In this document: positions 52,616 through 61,548 of the stretch, piece after piece
Layout of the letters: every line of letters begins with the position of its first letter
Numbering within the stretch: position 1 is the first letter of the stretch
Assembly: GCA_029762625.1 (NCBI GenBank)
Contig: JARVGI010000007.1
Coordinates: 1 to 64,000, forward strand
Source: Methanomicrobiaceae archaeon
GTDB lineage: Archaea; Halobacteriota; Methanomicrobia; Methanomicrobiales; Methanomicrobiaceae
Length of the DNA: 64,000 nt
Direction: 5' to 3'
The notes under the pieces: model-generated
What the model was told of the DNA's origin: nothing
What the model saw: the letters and a program-made list of their open reading frames with translations, nothing else
Database searches by the model: none
Position numbers and translations under genes: made by a program

Positions 52616-53605
52616 ATGGTGAAGACGCGCACGTTCATCTCCCCGCGCATCCTGGTCAGCAGGTGTATCGAATTCGACCACTGCCGGTACAACGGCGATA
52701 TGATTACCAGCCATATCGTCCAGAAGCTGAAAGGCGACGCAGAGTTCATCCACGTCTGCCCCGAGAACGATATCGGCCTCGGCGTCCCCCGCGATCCCGT
52801 GCGCATCGTCAGGATAGAGGGGGAAAACCGGCTCATCCAGCCAGCGACCGGCCGCGATATAACCGAGGAGATGCACCGGTTTTCGGAGGCGTTCCTGCAC
52901 TCGCTCCCCCCAATCGACGGGGTGATCCTCAAATCGAGATCGCCCTCCTGCGGGATCAAGGATGTCAATGTGTATCCCAGGCCGGAGAGGTCTGCCGCCG
53001 TCGACAAATCGCCAGGCCTGTTCGCGGCTGCGGTACAGGAACGCTCCCCCCTCCTCCCCATAGAAGACGAGGGAAGGCTTCGGAATGTGCGTATCAGGGA
53101 CCATTTCCTCACCTGCGTCTTCACCCTCTCAGATTTCGACAGGGTGGAAGCCTCGGGAAGGCTGGAACGTCTCGCCCGATTTCACACCCAGCACAAATTC
53201 CTCCTCATGGCCTGCAACCAGCGGCTGCAGCGCGAGATGGGAACTATAATTGCCCATGCCGGCGATCAACCCTTCGCCTCGGCAGCAGCGCAGTACAGGG
53301 AGCGTCTCCTCGCCGCACTGGCGAGAGCACCGCGCTACACGGCAAACATCAATGTCCTCCTGCACGCGCTGGGGCACGTCTCCGACCGCCTCTCCCGCGA
53401 CGAGAAAGCGTTGTTCCTCGACAGCCTGGAGCGGTACCGGCAGGGGTTTACCTCGATCTGCGCCCCGAACAATATTCTCAAGAGCTGGATCGTCCGCTTT
53501 GAGGATCCCTATCTCGGCGAACAGACCTTCTTTGCCCCGTTCCCCGACCACCTGATGGAGATCTCCGCAGCCGAAGCGGACAGGGGCCGGGATCTCTGGG
53601 CCTAG
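52616..53605 (+). CDS. DUF523-DUF1722 protein
   Basis: About 329 aa. The N-terminal DUF523 part (residues about 5-150: RILVSRCIEFDHCRYNG, SRSPSCGIKDVNVY) has conserved cysteines including CR and PSCG motifs; the C-terminal part (190-310: TQHKFLLMACNQRLQREMG, YRQGF) is DUF1722 (YbgA-like). The fused form is widespread but functionally undefined. Consecutive GTG 52610, TTG, ATG 52616 and GTG 52619 make the start ambiguous; GAGGT at 52607-52611 favours 52616 or 52619. It lies divergent from ubiA with a shared A/T-rich promoter. Confidence 0.75.
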   Translation: MVKTRTFISPRILVSRCIEFDHCRYNGDMITSHIVQKLKGDAEFIHVCPENDIGLGVPRDPVRIVRIEGENRLIQPATGRDITEEMHRFSEAFLHSLPPIDGVILKSRSPSCGIKDVNVYPRPERSAAVDKSPGLFAAAVQERSPLLPIEDEGRLRNVRIRDHFLTCVFTLSDFDRVEASGRLERLARFHTQHKFLLMACNQRLQREMGTIIAHAGDQPFASAAAQYRERLLAALARAPRYTANINVLLHALGHVSDRLSRDEKALFLDSLERYRQGFTSICAPNNILKSWIVRFEDPYLGEQTFFAPFPDHLMEISAAEADRGRDLWA

Positions 53606-53608
53606 AGA

Positions 53609-54295
53609 TCAGGGCGCCGGTATCACCTTATCTCCGTGCACCGTCCGCACGCCATCGATATGGCAGGCCATCATCCCCGCGTCCAGCGCCCCCGCAAGAT
53701 CACGCCAGGGATCGCCGCCGATGAAGAGGGTGTGCCGGGCCGGGACGGAGAGTTTCTTCGCTGCGTTCCGGAAGAGACGTTCATCTGGCTTTCCGTACCC
53801 GTAATCGGACGCCCACACGCATGCATTAAAAGCCTCGAAGAGGCCCAGCTGCCGCAACTCGGTTACCCCCACGATGCACTGCGCATCGGAGACCACCCCG
53901 AGGGGAATCCCGCGCAGTGAGTCAAGAAGGGGAAGGATTCCCGGCAGGACCGCCTTTTCCCGGACCGTAATCGCACGAAACATCAGCACGCAGCGATGCG
54001 GGAGATGCGGGGCCACCTGCGGGGTGCGGCGGTGGCGCATGCAGATCGATCTCCATACCGCCACCAGATCGAGGGCCGGGAACCGTTCCCCGGACCGCCC
54101 CCCCCCCTCGCTGCGCACCCGCTCCCGGTACTCCCGGCGCAGGGCGACAGGATCGATGTCCACCCCCTCGTACCCGAGCCAGGTGCTGAGCACCTCGTAG
54201 GCTTTCCTCGATTCCTCGTCCACCGCAACATCGATCAGAGTACCATAGCAGCCAAAAAGCACCGCCCGCGCATCCCCGAGCTCAGGGCAGCTCAT
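53609..54295 (-). CDS. HAD-superfamily protein lacking the nucleophile Asp
   Basis: A 228-aa paralogue of the next two genes. HAD motif I reads VLFGCYGTLID where the family has FDxYGT: residue 15 is Gly (GGC) in place of the nucleophile Asp. The remaining motifs (LGVVSDAQ, YGKPDERLF, FIGGDPWRDLAG) are largely intact, so the fold is probably retained but phosphatase activity should be lost. The frame is open upstream to 54391, but ATG 54295 starts the homology. It ends 3 bp after the DUF523-DUF1722 stop (convergent). Confidence 0.8.
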   Translation of the reverse strand: MSCPELGDARAVLFGCYGTLIDVAVDEESRKAYEVLSTWLGYEGVDIDPVALRREYRERVRSEGGGRSGERFPALDLVAVWRSICMRHRRTPQVAPHLPHRCVLMFRAITVREKAVLPGILPLLDSLRGIPLGVVSDAQCIVGVTELRQLGLFEAFNACVWASDYGYGKPDERLFRNAAKKLSVPARHTLFIGGDPWRDLAGALDAGMMACHIDGVRTVHGDKVIPAP

Positions 54296-54360
54296 GACGA
54301 GCCTATCTGCCCGTGCGGGTGATAGAGGTTTTGGCCCGGAGAGGGGCAGGATCGGATGCG

Positions 54361-55029
54361 CTAGTAGCCGCCGCCGTTGGGAATATTCCACGCCTCGTGA
54401 ATGAACATGGAACGCATCCCGATCCGCTGAGGGGCAAGGATGTCATTTTCATAGGAATCCCCGATGAACAGGACCTTTTCAGGTTTGAGCCCCATGGGTC
54501 CGAGCGCTTTCCAGAATAACCGCGCATCAGGCTTCTTGTAGCCATAATCCGAAGAAAATACGACCGTGTCGAAGTGGTCATAGAGGCCGAGGTGGCGCAG
54601 CTCCTGCTCGGAAAAGACGCGCTGGGCGTTGGAGACGATGCCTTTGGGCATATCACGGAGGTGATCGAGGAGGCGGAGGCTTTCGGGAAACGCCTGTTTT
54701 TTCCGTATGGACGCGGCCCGGAAGGTCCGTGCCGCCCTTCGCCCCAGCTTCTTCTCGTCGATGTCCCAGATTTTGTACTGGTAACAGATGTCTCGAAAGA
54801 CCTTCTCGATCTTTATCTCCGCAAACTGCTCGCCCGCCTTCTCGATGTGTTGTCTGCACAGCCGCCAGTATTCGTTTTTCAACGTCTCCGGATCGATGCT
54901 GACCCCATGGTATGCCAGCCACGAGCTCAGTGTCCGGTAGGTCTCAATGCCGCGCTCATCGGTCCTGATATCGATCAGTGTATTGTAACAGTCAAAGAGG
55001 ACTCCCTCTATTCCGTCAAGTGCCGACAT
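54361..55029 (-). CDS. HAD-superfamily hydrolase
   Basis: A 222-aa HAD phosphatase: motif I VLFDCYNTLID (nucleophile Asp13), motif II IVSNAQ, motif III KKPDARLF, motif IV FIGDSYENDILAPQ. It has a helical cap between motifs I and II (about 20-95). ATG 55029 with GGGAG 8 bases upstream; an in-frame ATG at 55044 is possible. The paralogues at 53.6, 54.4 and 55.3 kb are a tandem family. The TATA-rich block around 55230-55275 is a likely promoter. Confidence 0.85.
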   Translation of the reverse strand: MSALDGIEGVLFDCYNTLIDIRTDERGIETYRTLSSWLAYHGVSIDPETLKNEYWRLCRQHIEKAGEQFAEIKIEKVFRDICYQYKIWDIDEKKLGRRAARTFRAASIRKKQAFPESLRLLDHLRDMPKGIVSNAQRVFSEQELRHLGLYDHFDTVVFSSDYGYKKPDARLFWKALGPMGLKPEKVLFIGDSYENDILAPQRIGMRSMFIHEAWNIPNGGGY

Positions 55030-55293
55030 GCCATATGCTCCCATAGATAAGAAAATATCGAGATATGTGCGACGCACGAGATCTGCCGCCCCCTCATGCC
55101 CTGAAAGGGCTTCGGCGGAGCGCCGCCGGACAGACTGCCGAAGGGGATCCCGGTGCACACCGGATGCTCCCACCGATGAACCATCGTATGTACATGAGGT
55201 AGCTCCCCGCCATATATAGGGCTTTTCAAATGATCCTATAGTGCACAATATTTATTTTGTATTTTATATATCTTCGAACCTCTGCCGAGAACC

Positions 55294-55983
55294 TCAGCGG
55301 CGGGCGTAGAGGTACTCGGTGTAGCTGCGATCGGGAATGGTCCATGCCTCCCTGATGAACATAGCCTGCATGCCCACCTTCCGCGCCCCGAGAATATCGG
55401 CTTCGAACGAATCCCCGATGAACAGCGCCTCCTCCGGTTCAAGGGACAGTGCATCGAGCGCCACCCGGAAAATCCTGGGGTCTGGCTTCTTCACCCCGAT
55501 ATCCGAGGAGAAGACGATGACGTCGAAGTGGTGGTGGAGGCCGAGGTACTTGAGCTCGATCTCGGAAAAGACGCGCTGGCCATTGGACACGATACCCTTT
55601 GCAACGTAGCCGAGGTGGTCGAGAAGGCGGACGGTCTCCGGAAACGCGCGGAACCGCCGCAGCGATGCCGCACGAAAGGCACGGGCGGCCTGGATGCCCA
55701 CGATCATCTCGTCTATCTCCCAGAGCCGGTAGTCGGCGCAGATCCCGCGGAAGATTTCCTCCAGACGGACTTCCGGGTACTTCTCCTTGCGCTGGTCCAT
55801 CGTCCGCCGGATACGCGTACGGTACTCATCCCGGATCGCGGACGGATCGATGCTCACGCCCTGGTAGCGCAGCCACGCGCTCAGGGCTTCGTATGCCGCG
55901 ATATCCTCCTCATCACGTCGTATTTCGATAAGGGTATCGTAACAGTCGAACAGGATCCCTTTTACCCCTTCGAGGACAGGCAT
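55294..55983 (-). CDS. HAD-superfamily hydrolase
   Basis: A 229-aa member of the tandem HAD family. Motif I ILFDCYDTLIE (Asp13), motif II IVSNGQ, motif III KKPDPRIF and motif IV FIGDSFEADILGA are complete, so it should be an active phosphatase for a small phosphorylated sugar or metabolite. Its 5' end overlaps the kinase-like gene by 22 bp, suggesting coupled translation with the carbohydrate operon. Confidence 0.87.
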   Translation of the reverse strand: MPVLEGVKGILFDCYDTLIEIRRDEEDIAAYEALSAWLRYQGVSIDPSAIRDEYRTRIRRTMDQRKEKYPEVRLEEIFRGICADYRLWEIDEMIVGIQAARAFRAASLRRFRAFPETVRLLDHLGYVAKGIVSNGQRVFSEIELKYLGLHHHFDVIVFSSDIGVKKPDPRIFRVALDALSLEPEEALFIGDSFEADILGARKVGMQAMFIREAWTIPDRSYTEYLYARR

Positions 55984-56912
55984 GCGACCGCCTCCCTGAT
56001 TAAATAATTCCGGTACTGGTCCGGCATATCCAGCCGCGCGATGCGCAGGTAGCCGAGGCTCATGAAGAACGGGAGCACGTCGGTTACGTACCCGAACTCG
56101 TTGCCATCCCTGCAGTACTGCGAAAGATAGTGCCCGATATAGGGCTCGGCAAGGGCGGCATCCTGGTTGCGCAGCGCGAAGTAATGCCGCAGCTCCGCAC
56201 AGAAGATACCGGCGTCGTGCACCGGGTGGGCGTACTCCCATGCGCTCTCGAAATCGACCGCGAACGCATGGTGGTTGGTGAAGATATAGTTTGCAAGCGT
56301 TGCGTCCCGGTGGATCATGCAGCCATGGCCGCGCTCGAGCCTCCCGCTGTGCCACCACTCCCCCAGCAGGTCGTCGAAGTGCCGGCGTTCGGTGCCTGAG
56401 AGGTGCACCTTGCCGAGCACATTGTGAAAGGTCGAAAACACGCGGGTTTTGTCGTAGCCGCCGTCGGTATGGGAGTGAAGCCTTTTGTGCATGTGGGCGA
56501 CGGTGGCAATCCGCCGAAACGGCCGCCGCTCCCTCCTGAGAGAGTGGAGAAGCGGCCTGCCATTGATGTACTCGGTGACCAGGACGCAGTGGAAATCGGC
56601 ATTGCAGGCAATCGGGTAGGCAACGGGGATCACCTTCGCCACCTTTTTGAGGATCCTGTACTCGTTGTTCATCGCCTTTCTGGCATCATAATGGGTCTCC
56701 TGTCCCGTCGGCTCGGCGAAAAATTTCGCAACCACCGCATACTCCTCCCCCACAAAGCGGTACTTGCAGACCGTGTGCGAGGCGGGTTTGAGCAGGGAGA
56801 CGATCACCTTGCACCTTGTGTTGCCGATGCGCCCCCCGATCTTGTTGATGAGCCAATCACGAAAGACATCGCCCTCCCGGAGCACACCGACCTCTTTCTC
56901 GTGGACCATCAC
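55962..56912 (-). CDS. APH-like small-molecule kinase
   Basis: A 316-aa protein of the aminoglycoside phosphotransferase/choline-kinase superfamily: an N-lobe with EYAVVAKFF (Lys) and MNNEYRILKKV (Glu), then VLVTEYINGRPLL, the catalytic HRDATLANYIF (about 207-217) and AVDFESA (Mg site). These fit the Brenner motif and DFG-like positions. Substrate is unknown; sugar or sugar-like substrates are suggested by neighbours (maltokinases belong to a related group). Overlaps HAD-3 at its 3' end and follows a GT4 by 48 bp. Confidence 0.78.
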   Translation of the reverse strand: MMVHEKEVGVLREGDVFRDWLINKIGGRIGNTRCKVIVSLLKPASHTVCKYRFVGEEYAVVAKFFAEPTGQETHYDARKAMNNEYRILKKVAKVIPVAYPIACNADFHCVLVTEYINGRPLLHSLRRERRPFRRIATVAHMHKRLHSHTDGGYDKTRVFSTFHNVLGKVHLSGTERRHFDDLLGEWWHSGRLERGHGCMIHRDATLANYIFTNHHAFAVDFESAWEYAHPVHDAGIFCAELRHYFALRNQDAALAEPYIGHYLSQYCRDGNEFGYVTDVLPFFMSLGYLRIARLDMPDQYRNYLIREAVACLSSKG

Positions 56913-56960
56913 GCACCCCTGCCGTGACGAAATCCCGTCATCAATGCTGCCCGATCCTCA

Positions 56961-58217
56961 TCAATGCTGCTTCCTCCTGTGCGATTCGATCGCCCCGCGG
57001 TAGACCTCCAGCGTGCGCTGGGCGCAGAGGTGCCACGTGAAGTGCTCCTCCACCCGTGCCCGCGCCGCCCGTCCCACCCCCGCCCGCATGTCCGCATCCT
57101 TCAACAGGCGCACCGTAAACGTGGCGATATCCGCGGGATCGTGTGGATTGATGTGAAACCCGCAGGCATGCTCGCCCGCACAGATCACCTGTTCGCGCAT
57201 GCCCGATGTTCCCCGTCCGCCCACGACCACCGGTTTTCCCATGGCCATCGCCTCGGTAGCGGCAAGGCCGAACGGCTCGTACTTGGAGGGGAAAACCGCC
57301 ACATCGCAGGCCGCGTAGTACCGTATCCGCTCCTCCTCCTCGACGTAGGAGAGGTTGGTGATGACCGCATCGGCGCACTGGCACTGGACGAGGTGTCCGA
57401 GGAGCTGCTCCTCCTCCCCGCAGCCCAGAATGACCAGTTTGGCATCAGGCACCCCGGACCGGATGATGGGCATGGCGCGGATGAGGGAATCGACGCCCTT
57501 CGTCCACGCCAGCCTGCCCACGTAGAGGATCATGGGATGGCGGCCCACCCCGATGTCGTCCCGGATCGCCCGGATCTCGTCTGCGGAGTAGATGTCCGGA
57601 CGGTACTTTTGCGTATCGACTCCCGGGTAGACGACCCGGATTTCCCGTTCACGGATCCCCTGCCGGACCAGCTCGTCGCGCATGGCGTAGGAGACGGTGA
57701 TGATGCGGTCCGCCTCCTGCGCGGCGATCCGCTCGATCTCCCTGATGGTCTCCGACCCGTTGCCGGTCCGCCCCCGCTCCGAGGAGTGGAAGTGAAAGAC
57801 AAAGGGAAGGTTGAGGTTGCGTTTCGCCATGATCCCGGCCATCGCAGAGAGCCAGTCGTGCGCCACCACGATATCGAAGCTCCTGTTCTCCACCCGGACC
57901 AGCAGGTTGACGAGCTCGGACGCCGCCATGAAATTGTAGTGTAGCGTTTCCTGGAAGAATTCCTGCCCCCGGGACGACCATTTCTGGACGTCGGGGGGCA
58001 CCACGATGGGGAGCACGCCGGTGAAGTTCATCAGGTAGGGGCGGTGCACCTCGATGCCCTCCCGGACGTCGCGGAGGGGATCGTCGCCCCGGTTGCGGGA
58101 AAAAACGGTGATTTCGTGCCCCATCCGGGTGCACTCCCGCGAGAGTTCCCGTGCATAGGTACCAAGCCCCCCCAGGAAATAGGGGGGGTATTCGTCAATC
58201 ATGCAGGCGATCTTCAT
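56961..58217 (-). CDS. Glycosyltransferase family 4
   Basis: A 418-aa GT-B fold transferase. N-terminal IACMIDEYPPYFLGGLGTYARELS with the conserved GGLG acceptor/donor loop, C-terminal VGRLAWTKGVDSLIRAMP and the donor-binding SKYEPFGLAATEAMAMGKPVV (EX7E motif, E...E) near residues 310-330. Resembles archaeal glycogen-synthase or sucrose-synthase-like enzymes. Start overlaps the next gene by 4 bp. Product unknown. Confidence 0.87.
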   Translation of the reverse strand: MKIACMIDEYPPYFLGGLGTYARELSRECTRMGHEITVFSRNRGDDPLRDVREGIEVHRPYLMNFTGVLPIVVPPDVQKWSSRGQEFFQETLHYNFMAASELVNLLVRVENRSFDIVVAHDWLSAMAGIMAKRNLNLPFVFHFHSSERGRTGNGSETIREIERIAAQEADRIITVSYAMRDELVRQGIREREIRVVYPGVDTQKYRPDIYSADEIRAIRDDIGVGRHPMILYVGRLAWTKGVDSLIRAMPIIRSGVPDAKLVILGCGEEEQLLGHLVQCQCADAVITNLSYVEEEERIRYYAACDVAVFPSKYEPFGLAATEAMAMGKPVVVGGRGTSGMREQVICAGEHACGFHINPHDPADIATFTVRLLKDADMRAGVGRAARARVEEHFTWHLCAQRTLEVYRGAIESHRRKQH

Positions 58218-59350
58218 GCCAGCACATCCGCATAGACGGACTCGACGGTCCCGGCAATCCTATCCCAGCGGAAATGGCGGTCCACGTTTTCCCGCCCTCT
58301 GCGTCCCAGCGCACGCACCTCGCTCGCATCGTCGATGACGGAGGTGACGCCGCGGGCAATCCCCTCCGGGTTGACCGGGACCTTGATCCCGTCGACCGCA
58401 TGTGTGATATTCTCCGATAACCCTCCCACCTCGGTGGCGACCACGCACCTGCTCGCGCTCCACGCTTCGGGCAGGATGAGTCCGAAGGGTTCGTTGCGGC
58501 TCGGGATGACCACGATGTCGCTGGCGTTGAGAAGCCTGACGAACTCTGCGTCGGGGATATGCCCGAGCAGGGAGACCGGCAGGCGCTTTGCCCTCTTCCG
58601 CAGCGAGCGGTACATGTCTCCACCGCCTGCGAAGAGAAACCGCGCGTCCCACCGGTGGCGCAGGATTTCCGGGACGGCGGCGAGCAGCAGGTCGGGGCCC
58701 TTCTGGATCGAGAGGCGGCCCGCGTAGAACACGAGCGGGGCGAGGGGGTGGATCCCGTAGCTCCGTTTGACCTCGCCGGCATCGACCTCCGCATAGAACC
58801 GCTCGGGATTGACGCCGTTCCTGACCACCGCGATCTTCCAGTCCGGCACATTGTAGAGGCCCATCACCTCCTGGCGGAGCGTCTCGGAGACCGCAGTGCA
58901 CCGGCCCGCAATGTACGCCCCGTACCATTCCTTGCCCGAGATCTCCCGAAATTCCCACCAGTCCCCGTGCCGGTTCCCGTTCCGGCCCCACTCGGTGGAA
59001 TGGAAGGTGAGGACGGTGTGCCTGTCTTTTAAGAGGTGCAGGGCCTCCACGAAATGCCAGTCGTGGAAATGCAGGATATCAAAGCGGGGGCGGTCGAATT
59101 CACGGAACCGCCGCCCCGCCATGTGGCTCATACGGCGGCAGAACTCGACGATATTGTCGCCGCAGGGGTGAACGTAGTGGTAGTGCACATGATTGATCAC
59201 CTCATCAGGCTTGTTGCCCCGGGTGAAGTAATGCACCTCGTGGCGGGCGGCAAGCGATTCGGCAAGGCAGGTCGCCGCGCTTGCCAGCCCGCCCACTTTC
59301 TCTGAATACAGTGATTCCCAGGCAAAATGAGCTATTTTAAGCGTTTCCAC
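58214..59350 (-). CDS. Glycosyltransferase family 4
   Basis: A 378-aa GT4: ETLKIAHFAWESLYSEKVGGLA at the start, HDWHFVEALHLLK, YAGRLSIQKGPDLLLAAV and the donor site SRNEPFGLILPEAWSASRCVV near residues 285-305. It is related to but distinct from the downstream GT4. The open frame begins at 59383, but GTG 59350 with GGAGGG 9 bases upstream fits the homology; it overlaps the GH57 stop by 19 bp. Both GT4 enzymes and GH57 are on one transcript. Confidence 0.87.
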   Translation of the reverse strand: METLKIAHFAWESLYSEKVGGLASAATCLAESLAARHEVHYFTRGNKPDEVINHVHYHYVHPCGDNIVEFCRRMSHMAGRRFREFDRPRFDILHFHDWHFVEALHLLKDRHTVLTFHSTEWGRNGNRHGDWWEFREISGKEWYGAYIAGRCTAVSETLRQEVMGLYNVPDWKIAVVRNGVNPERFYAEVDAGEVKRSYGIHPLAPLVFYAGRLSIQKGPDLLLAAVPEILRHRWDARFLFAGGGDMYRSLRKRAKRLPVSLLGHIPDAEFVRLLNASDIVVIPSRNEPFGLILPEAWSASRCVVATEVGGLSENITHAVDGIKVPVNPEGIARGVTSVIDDASEVRALGRRGRENVDRHFRWDRIAGTVESVYADVLA

Positions 59351-60792
59351 AGGGCATCCCTCCTTGCGTTCACCGCCCCGCACAGCGCCCCCCGGTCCGT
59401 GCTGTCTTCGATCGTTTCGGCCAGCCCCGGTTCACCGAGCACGTCTGCCACCCACCGCGAGAAGTCCCCGCGTTCACCGTGATGGCGGAGCGTCCCGGCA
59501 GGGACCCACGCGAGGGCGTCGGCAAACTCGGCGAGGCTGTGGGCGGAGGTGACATACTGCCCGCCGTCGTCCCTGAAGTGGAAGGCCTCCTCCGGCGGGA
59601 CGATGCGCAGGGCCCGTGCGGCGGTGCGGGATTTCCGCAGAGCGGTGAACTGGCGGAAATACGCAGCCACCGCGTGCATGTACAGGGAAAAAGCATCCTC
59701 AGCAGTGTCCTGCGGATTGAAATATTCGTGAACGTAGCCGCAGGAGCCGTTTTTCGTGGAGAAGTAGTAGAAGTGGTCGCTGGTCAGAAGGTAGCGGTAG
59801 AGGGGATCTTCGGGGCGGAGCGCCACGATATCCTGCATCGCGCAGAACGCGCTCTTCTGCATCCGGTTGCCGAGCCACGCCGAGACATCCTTCTCCCGGT
59901 CGGCCCACGAGAGCGGGTACTCGATGGAGAGCTCGCCGACCGGGTCGAGCCGGGCGATCTCGGCGGGGAGCGCGCATTCGACCCCCTGCTCCTCGCATGC
60001 CGCGGGAAGGACCTCAAAAAAGTCGAGGATCCCGGTTTCCGACCAGTGATGCTCGCCGAACGACTCGTAATCGAGAAACACGTGGGTGCAGTCGCCGGGG
60101 GTCGCCGCAAGCCAGCGTGCATAGGTGGCGGCGGTAAGCGGCCATTCCTCCCAGGTGCGGTCCGAAAAGCGAAAGGCGATATCGTCGGAGAGACGCCCGT
60201 GGCGGAGCAGGGTGGGGATCCCCGCCGTGGCGTAGACACAATTCGGGCTCCGCCCCCCGAGCACGCGGTCCGCCCCTTCCGTATAGACCGCGTCGAACCC
60301 GAGGTCGGCGGCAGTCCGTGCGATCCTCTCATCGAGGATCAGTTCCGTGTTTTCGAAGACCGACGGGGTCTCGCAGAAGAGGTCCTCCATCAGCTGCCGG
60401 TGGTGCCGGATCTCCGCGGCAAACTCCTCGTGGTTCTCGAAAAGGCCCGCAAGGCTGTGATAGTAGGTCTGCCCGAGGACCTCCGTATTCCGGTGCGCTG
60501 CCGCCTGGCTGAAGAGGTCCAGCGCGTCAGGCGACCACCGCTCGATCTGCTCGATAACCGTGCCGGAAAAACTCAGCGCACACCGGAAATCCCTATCCAA
60601 TGACTCGAGCAGCAGTTCCGTCGCCGGGATATAGCACTGTGCGGCGATGCGCGTGCAGTAGTCCCGATTCGACGGGGAGAACAACCACGATTCAAACGAG
60701 GACACCTTCCCCGGATTACTATAGCGGATGGCTTCGTTCAGGCGGAACGGCTGATGGATCTCGAACGCGAAACAGACTCGGGGAACGGTCAT
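59332..60792 (-). CDS. GH57 family glycoside hydrolase
   Basis: A 486-aa enzyme with all five GH57 motifs: EIHQPFR (region 1), GQTYYHSL (2), FENTEL with the nucleophile Glu (3), FLDYESFGEHH with the acid/base Asp (4), and TSDHFYYFSTK (5). Family activities include alpha-amylase, 4-alpha-glucanotransferase, branching enzyme and amylopullulanase; length and the ESFGEHH motif suggest alpha-amylase or glucanotransferase. Cytoplasmic (no signal peptide). ATG 60792 with GGAGGT upstream. It is the first gene of the carbohydrate cluster. Confidence 0.9.
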   Translation of the reverse strand: MTVPRVCFAFEIHQPFRLNEAIRYSNPGKVSSFESWLFSPSNRDYCTRIAAQCYIPATELLLESLDRDFRCALSFSGTVIEQIERWSPDALDLFSQAAAHRNTEVLGQTYYHSLAGLFENHEEFAAEIRHHRQLMEDLFCETPSVFENTELILDERIARTAADLGFDAVYTEGADRVLGGRSPNCVYATAGIPTLLRHGRLSDDIAFRFSDRTWEEWPLTAATYARWLAATPGDCTHVFLDYESFGEHHWSETGILDFFEVLPAACEEQGVECALPAEIARLDPVGELSIEYPLSWADREKDVSAWLGNRMQKSAFCAMQDIVALRPEDPLYRYLLTSDHFYYFSTKNGSCGYVHEYFNPQDTAEDAFSLYMHAVAAYFRQFTALRKSRTAARALRIVPPEEAFHFRDDGGQYVTSAHSLAEFADALAWVPAGTLRHHGERGDFSRWVADVLGEPGLAETIEDSTDRGALCGAVNARRDALWKRLK

Positions 60793-60857
60793 ACGTACCT
60801 CCGGACGGCCGCACAGCAGAATTGTCGTTGATGAATCATCGTATTTTTATATCGTAG

Positions 60858-60871
60858 CTATAAATTTATAG
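60858..60871. promoter_or_regulatory. Palindromic A/T-rich promoter element upstream of GH57
   Basis: CTATAAATTTATAG is a perfect 14-bp palindrome 66-79 bp from the GH57 start; TATATCG/GATATAAAAATAC next to it (about 60842-60855) is another TATA-like run on the minus strand. Possibly an operator overlapping a promoter. Confidence 0.4.
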
Positions 60872-61009
60872 TTATGTATAAATGTAGATATGTAGATCTG
60901 ACACTAGCAGAAAATAGGATCCCCGTGTTTGGAGAAAATATATGGAGGTCTATAGAACGCTGCTCCCCCTGACAGGCCCTGCCTCGACGAGAGCGGCGTT
61001 CGGCATGAA

Positions 61010-61016
61010 AAAAGAG
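61010..61016 (-). terminator. Oligo-T run after the AhpD-like gene
   Basis: On the minus strand a T6-7 tract lies shortly after the TAA of the 61-kb gene (plus strand A run near 61010-61016), a probable terminator. Confidence 0.4.
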
Positions 61017-61021
61017 AGAAA

Positions 61022-61477
61022 TTATTTTTCACTCTTCAGGGTGTGTTTCAGGCCCACGCCGTTGACATCGCAGGAGGCGCCGCAGGGATCCCCGTTCGGG
61101 TCGACCACCCGGTAGGCATCGGCGAGCACCGAGGCGTTTGCGAGCGATCCGGCGATCAGGATGACCTCGAGGATCTCCTCGCGAGTCGCACCTTTCTTCA
61201 GCGCAGTATTCATGTGGTACTCGACGCAGTGGCTGCAGTTGAGGGCGGCGCTGACCGCAAGGCTGATGAGCTCGACGTATTTTGGTTCGATGGAGCTCGT
61301 CTCCGTTACTGCATTCTTGTAGAGGAGATGGGAGAGGAGCACCTCGGGGCGCCCGGCCATCCGCCGGAAAATCAGGGGGACCGCCCCCGATTCCTCCTCG
61401 ATTTTCCGCAGGCATTCCTCCGCTGTCTCTGCAAGGCCGCGTTCGCCAATTTCCTTCAGCATCGCTTCAAAATTCAC
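61022..61477 (-). CDS. Carboxymuconolactone decarboxylase/AhpD-like protein
   Basis: About 151 aa. The AhpD-type CxxC is CSHCVEYH (NCSHC) in the helix after AVSAALN; other conserved helices are LLSHLLYKNAVTE, and GATREEILEVILIAGSLANA. These proteins are trimeric all-alpha disulfide reductases or peroxidases. Open frame extends to 61594; candidate starts are GTG 61477 and ATG 61462, and neither has a strong ribosome site. The C-terminal CGASCDVNGVG tail is not part of the usual core. Confidence 0.75.
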   Translation of the reverse strand: MNFEAMLKEIGERGLAETAEECLRKIEEESGAVPLIFRRMAGRPEVLLSHLLYKNAVTETSSIEPKYVELISLAVSAALNCSHCVEYHMNTALKKGATREEILEVILIAGSLANASVLADAYRVVDPNGDPCGASCDVNGVGLKHTLKSEK

Positions 61478-61548
61478 TCGTATGCACCACGCTACTGTCG
61501 GTGACCGGCGCGGATGGGGCGGATCCCCCGCACCGGGTCCGTCACGAT

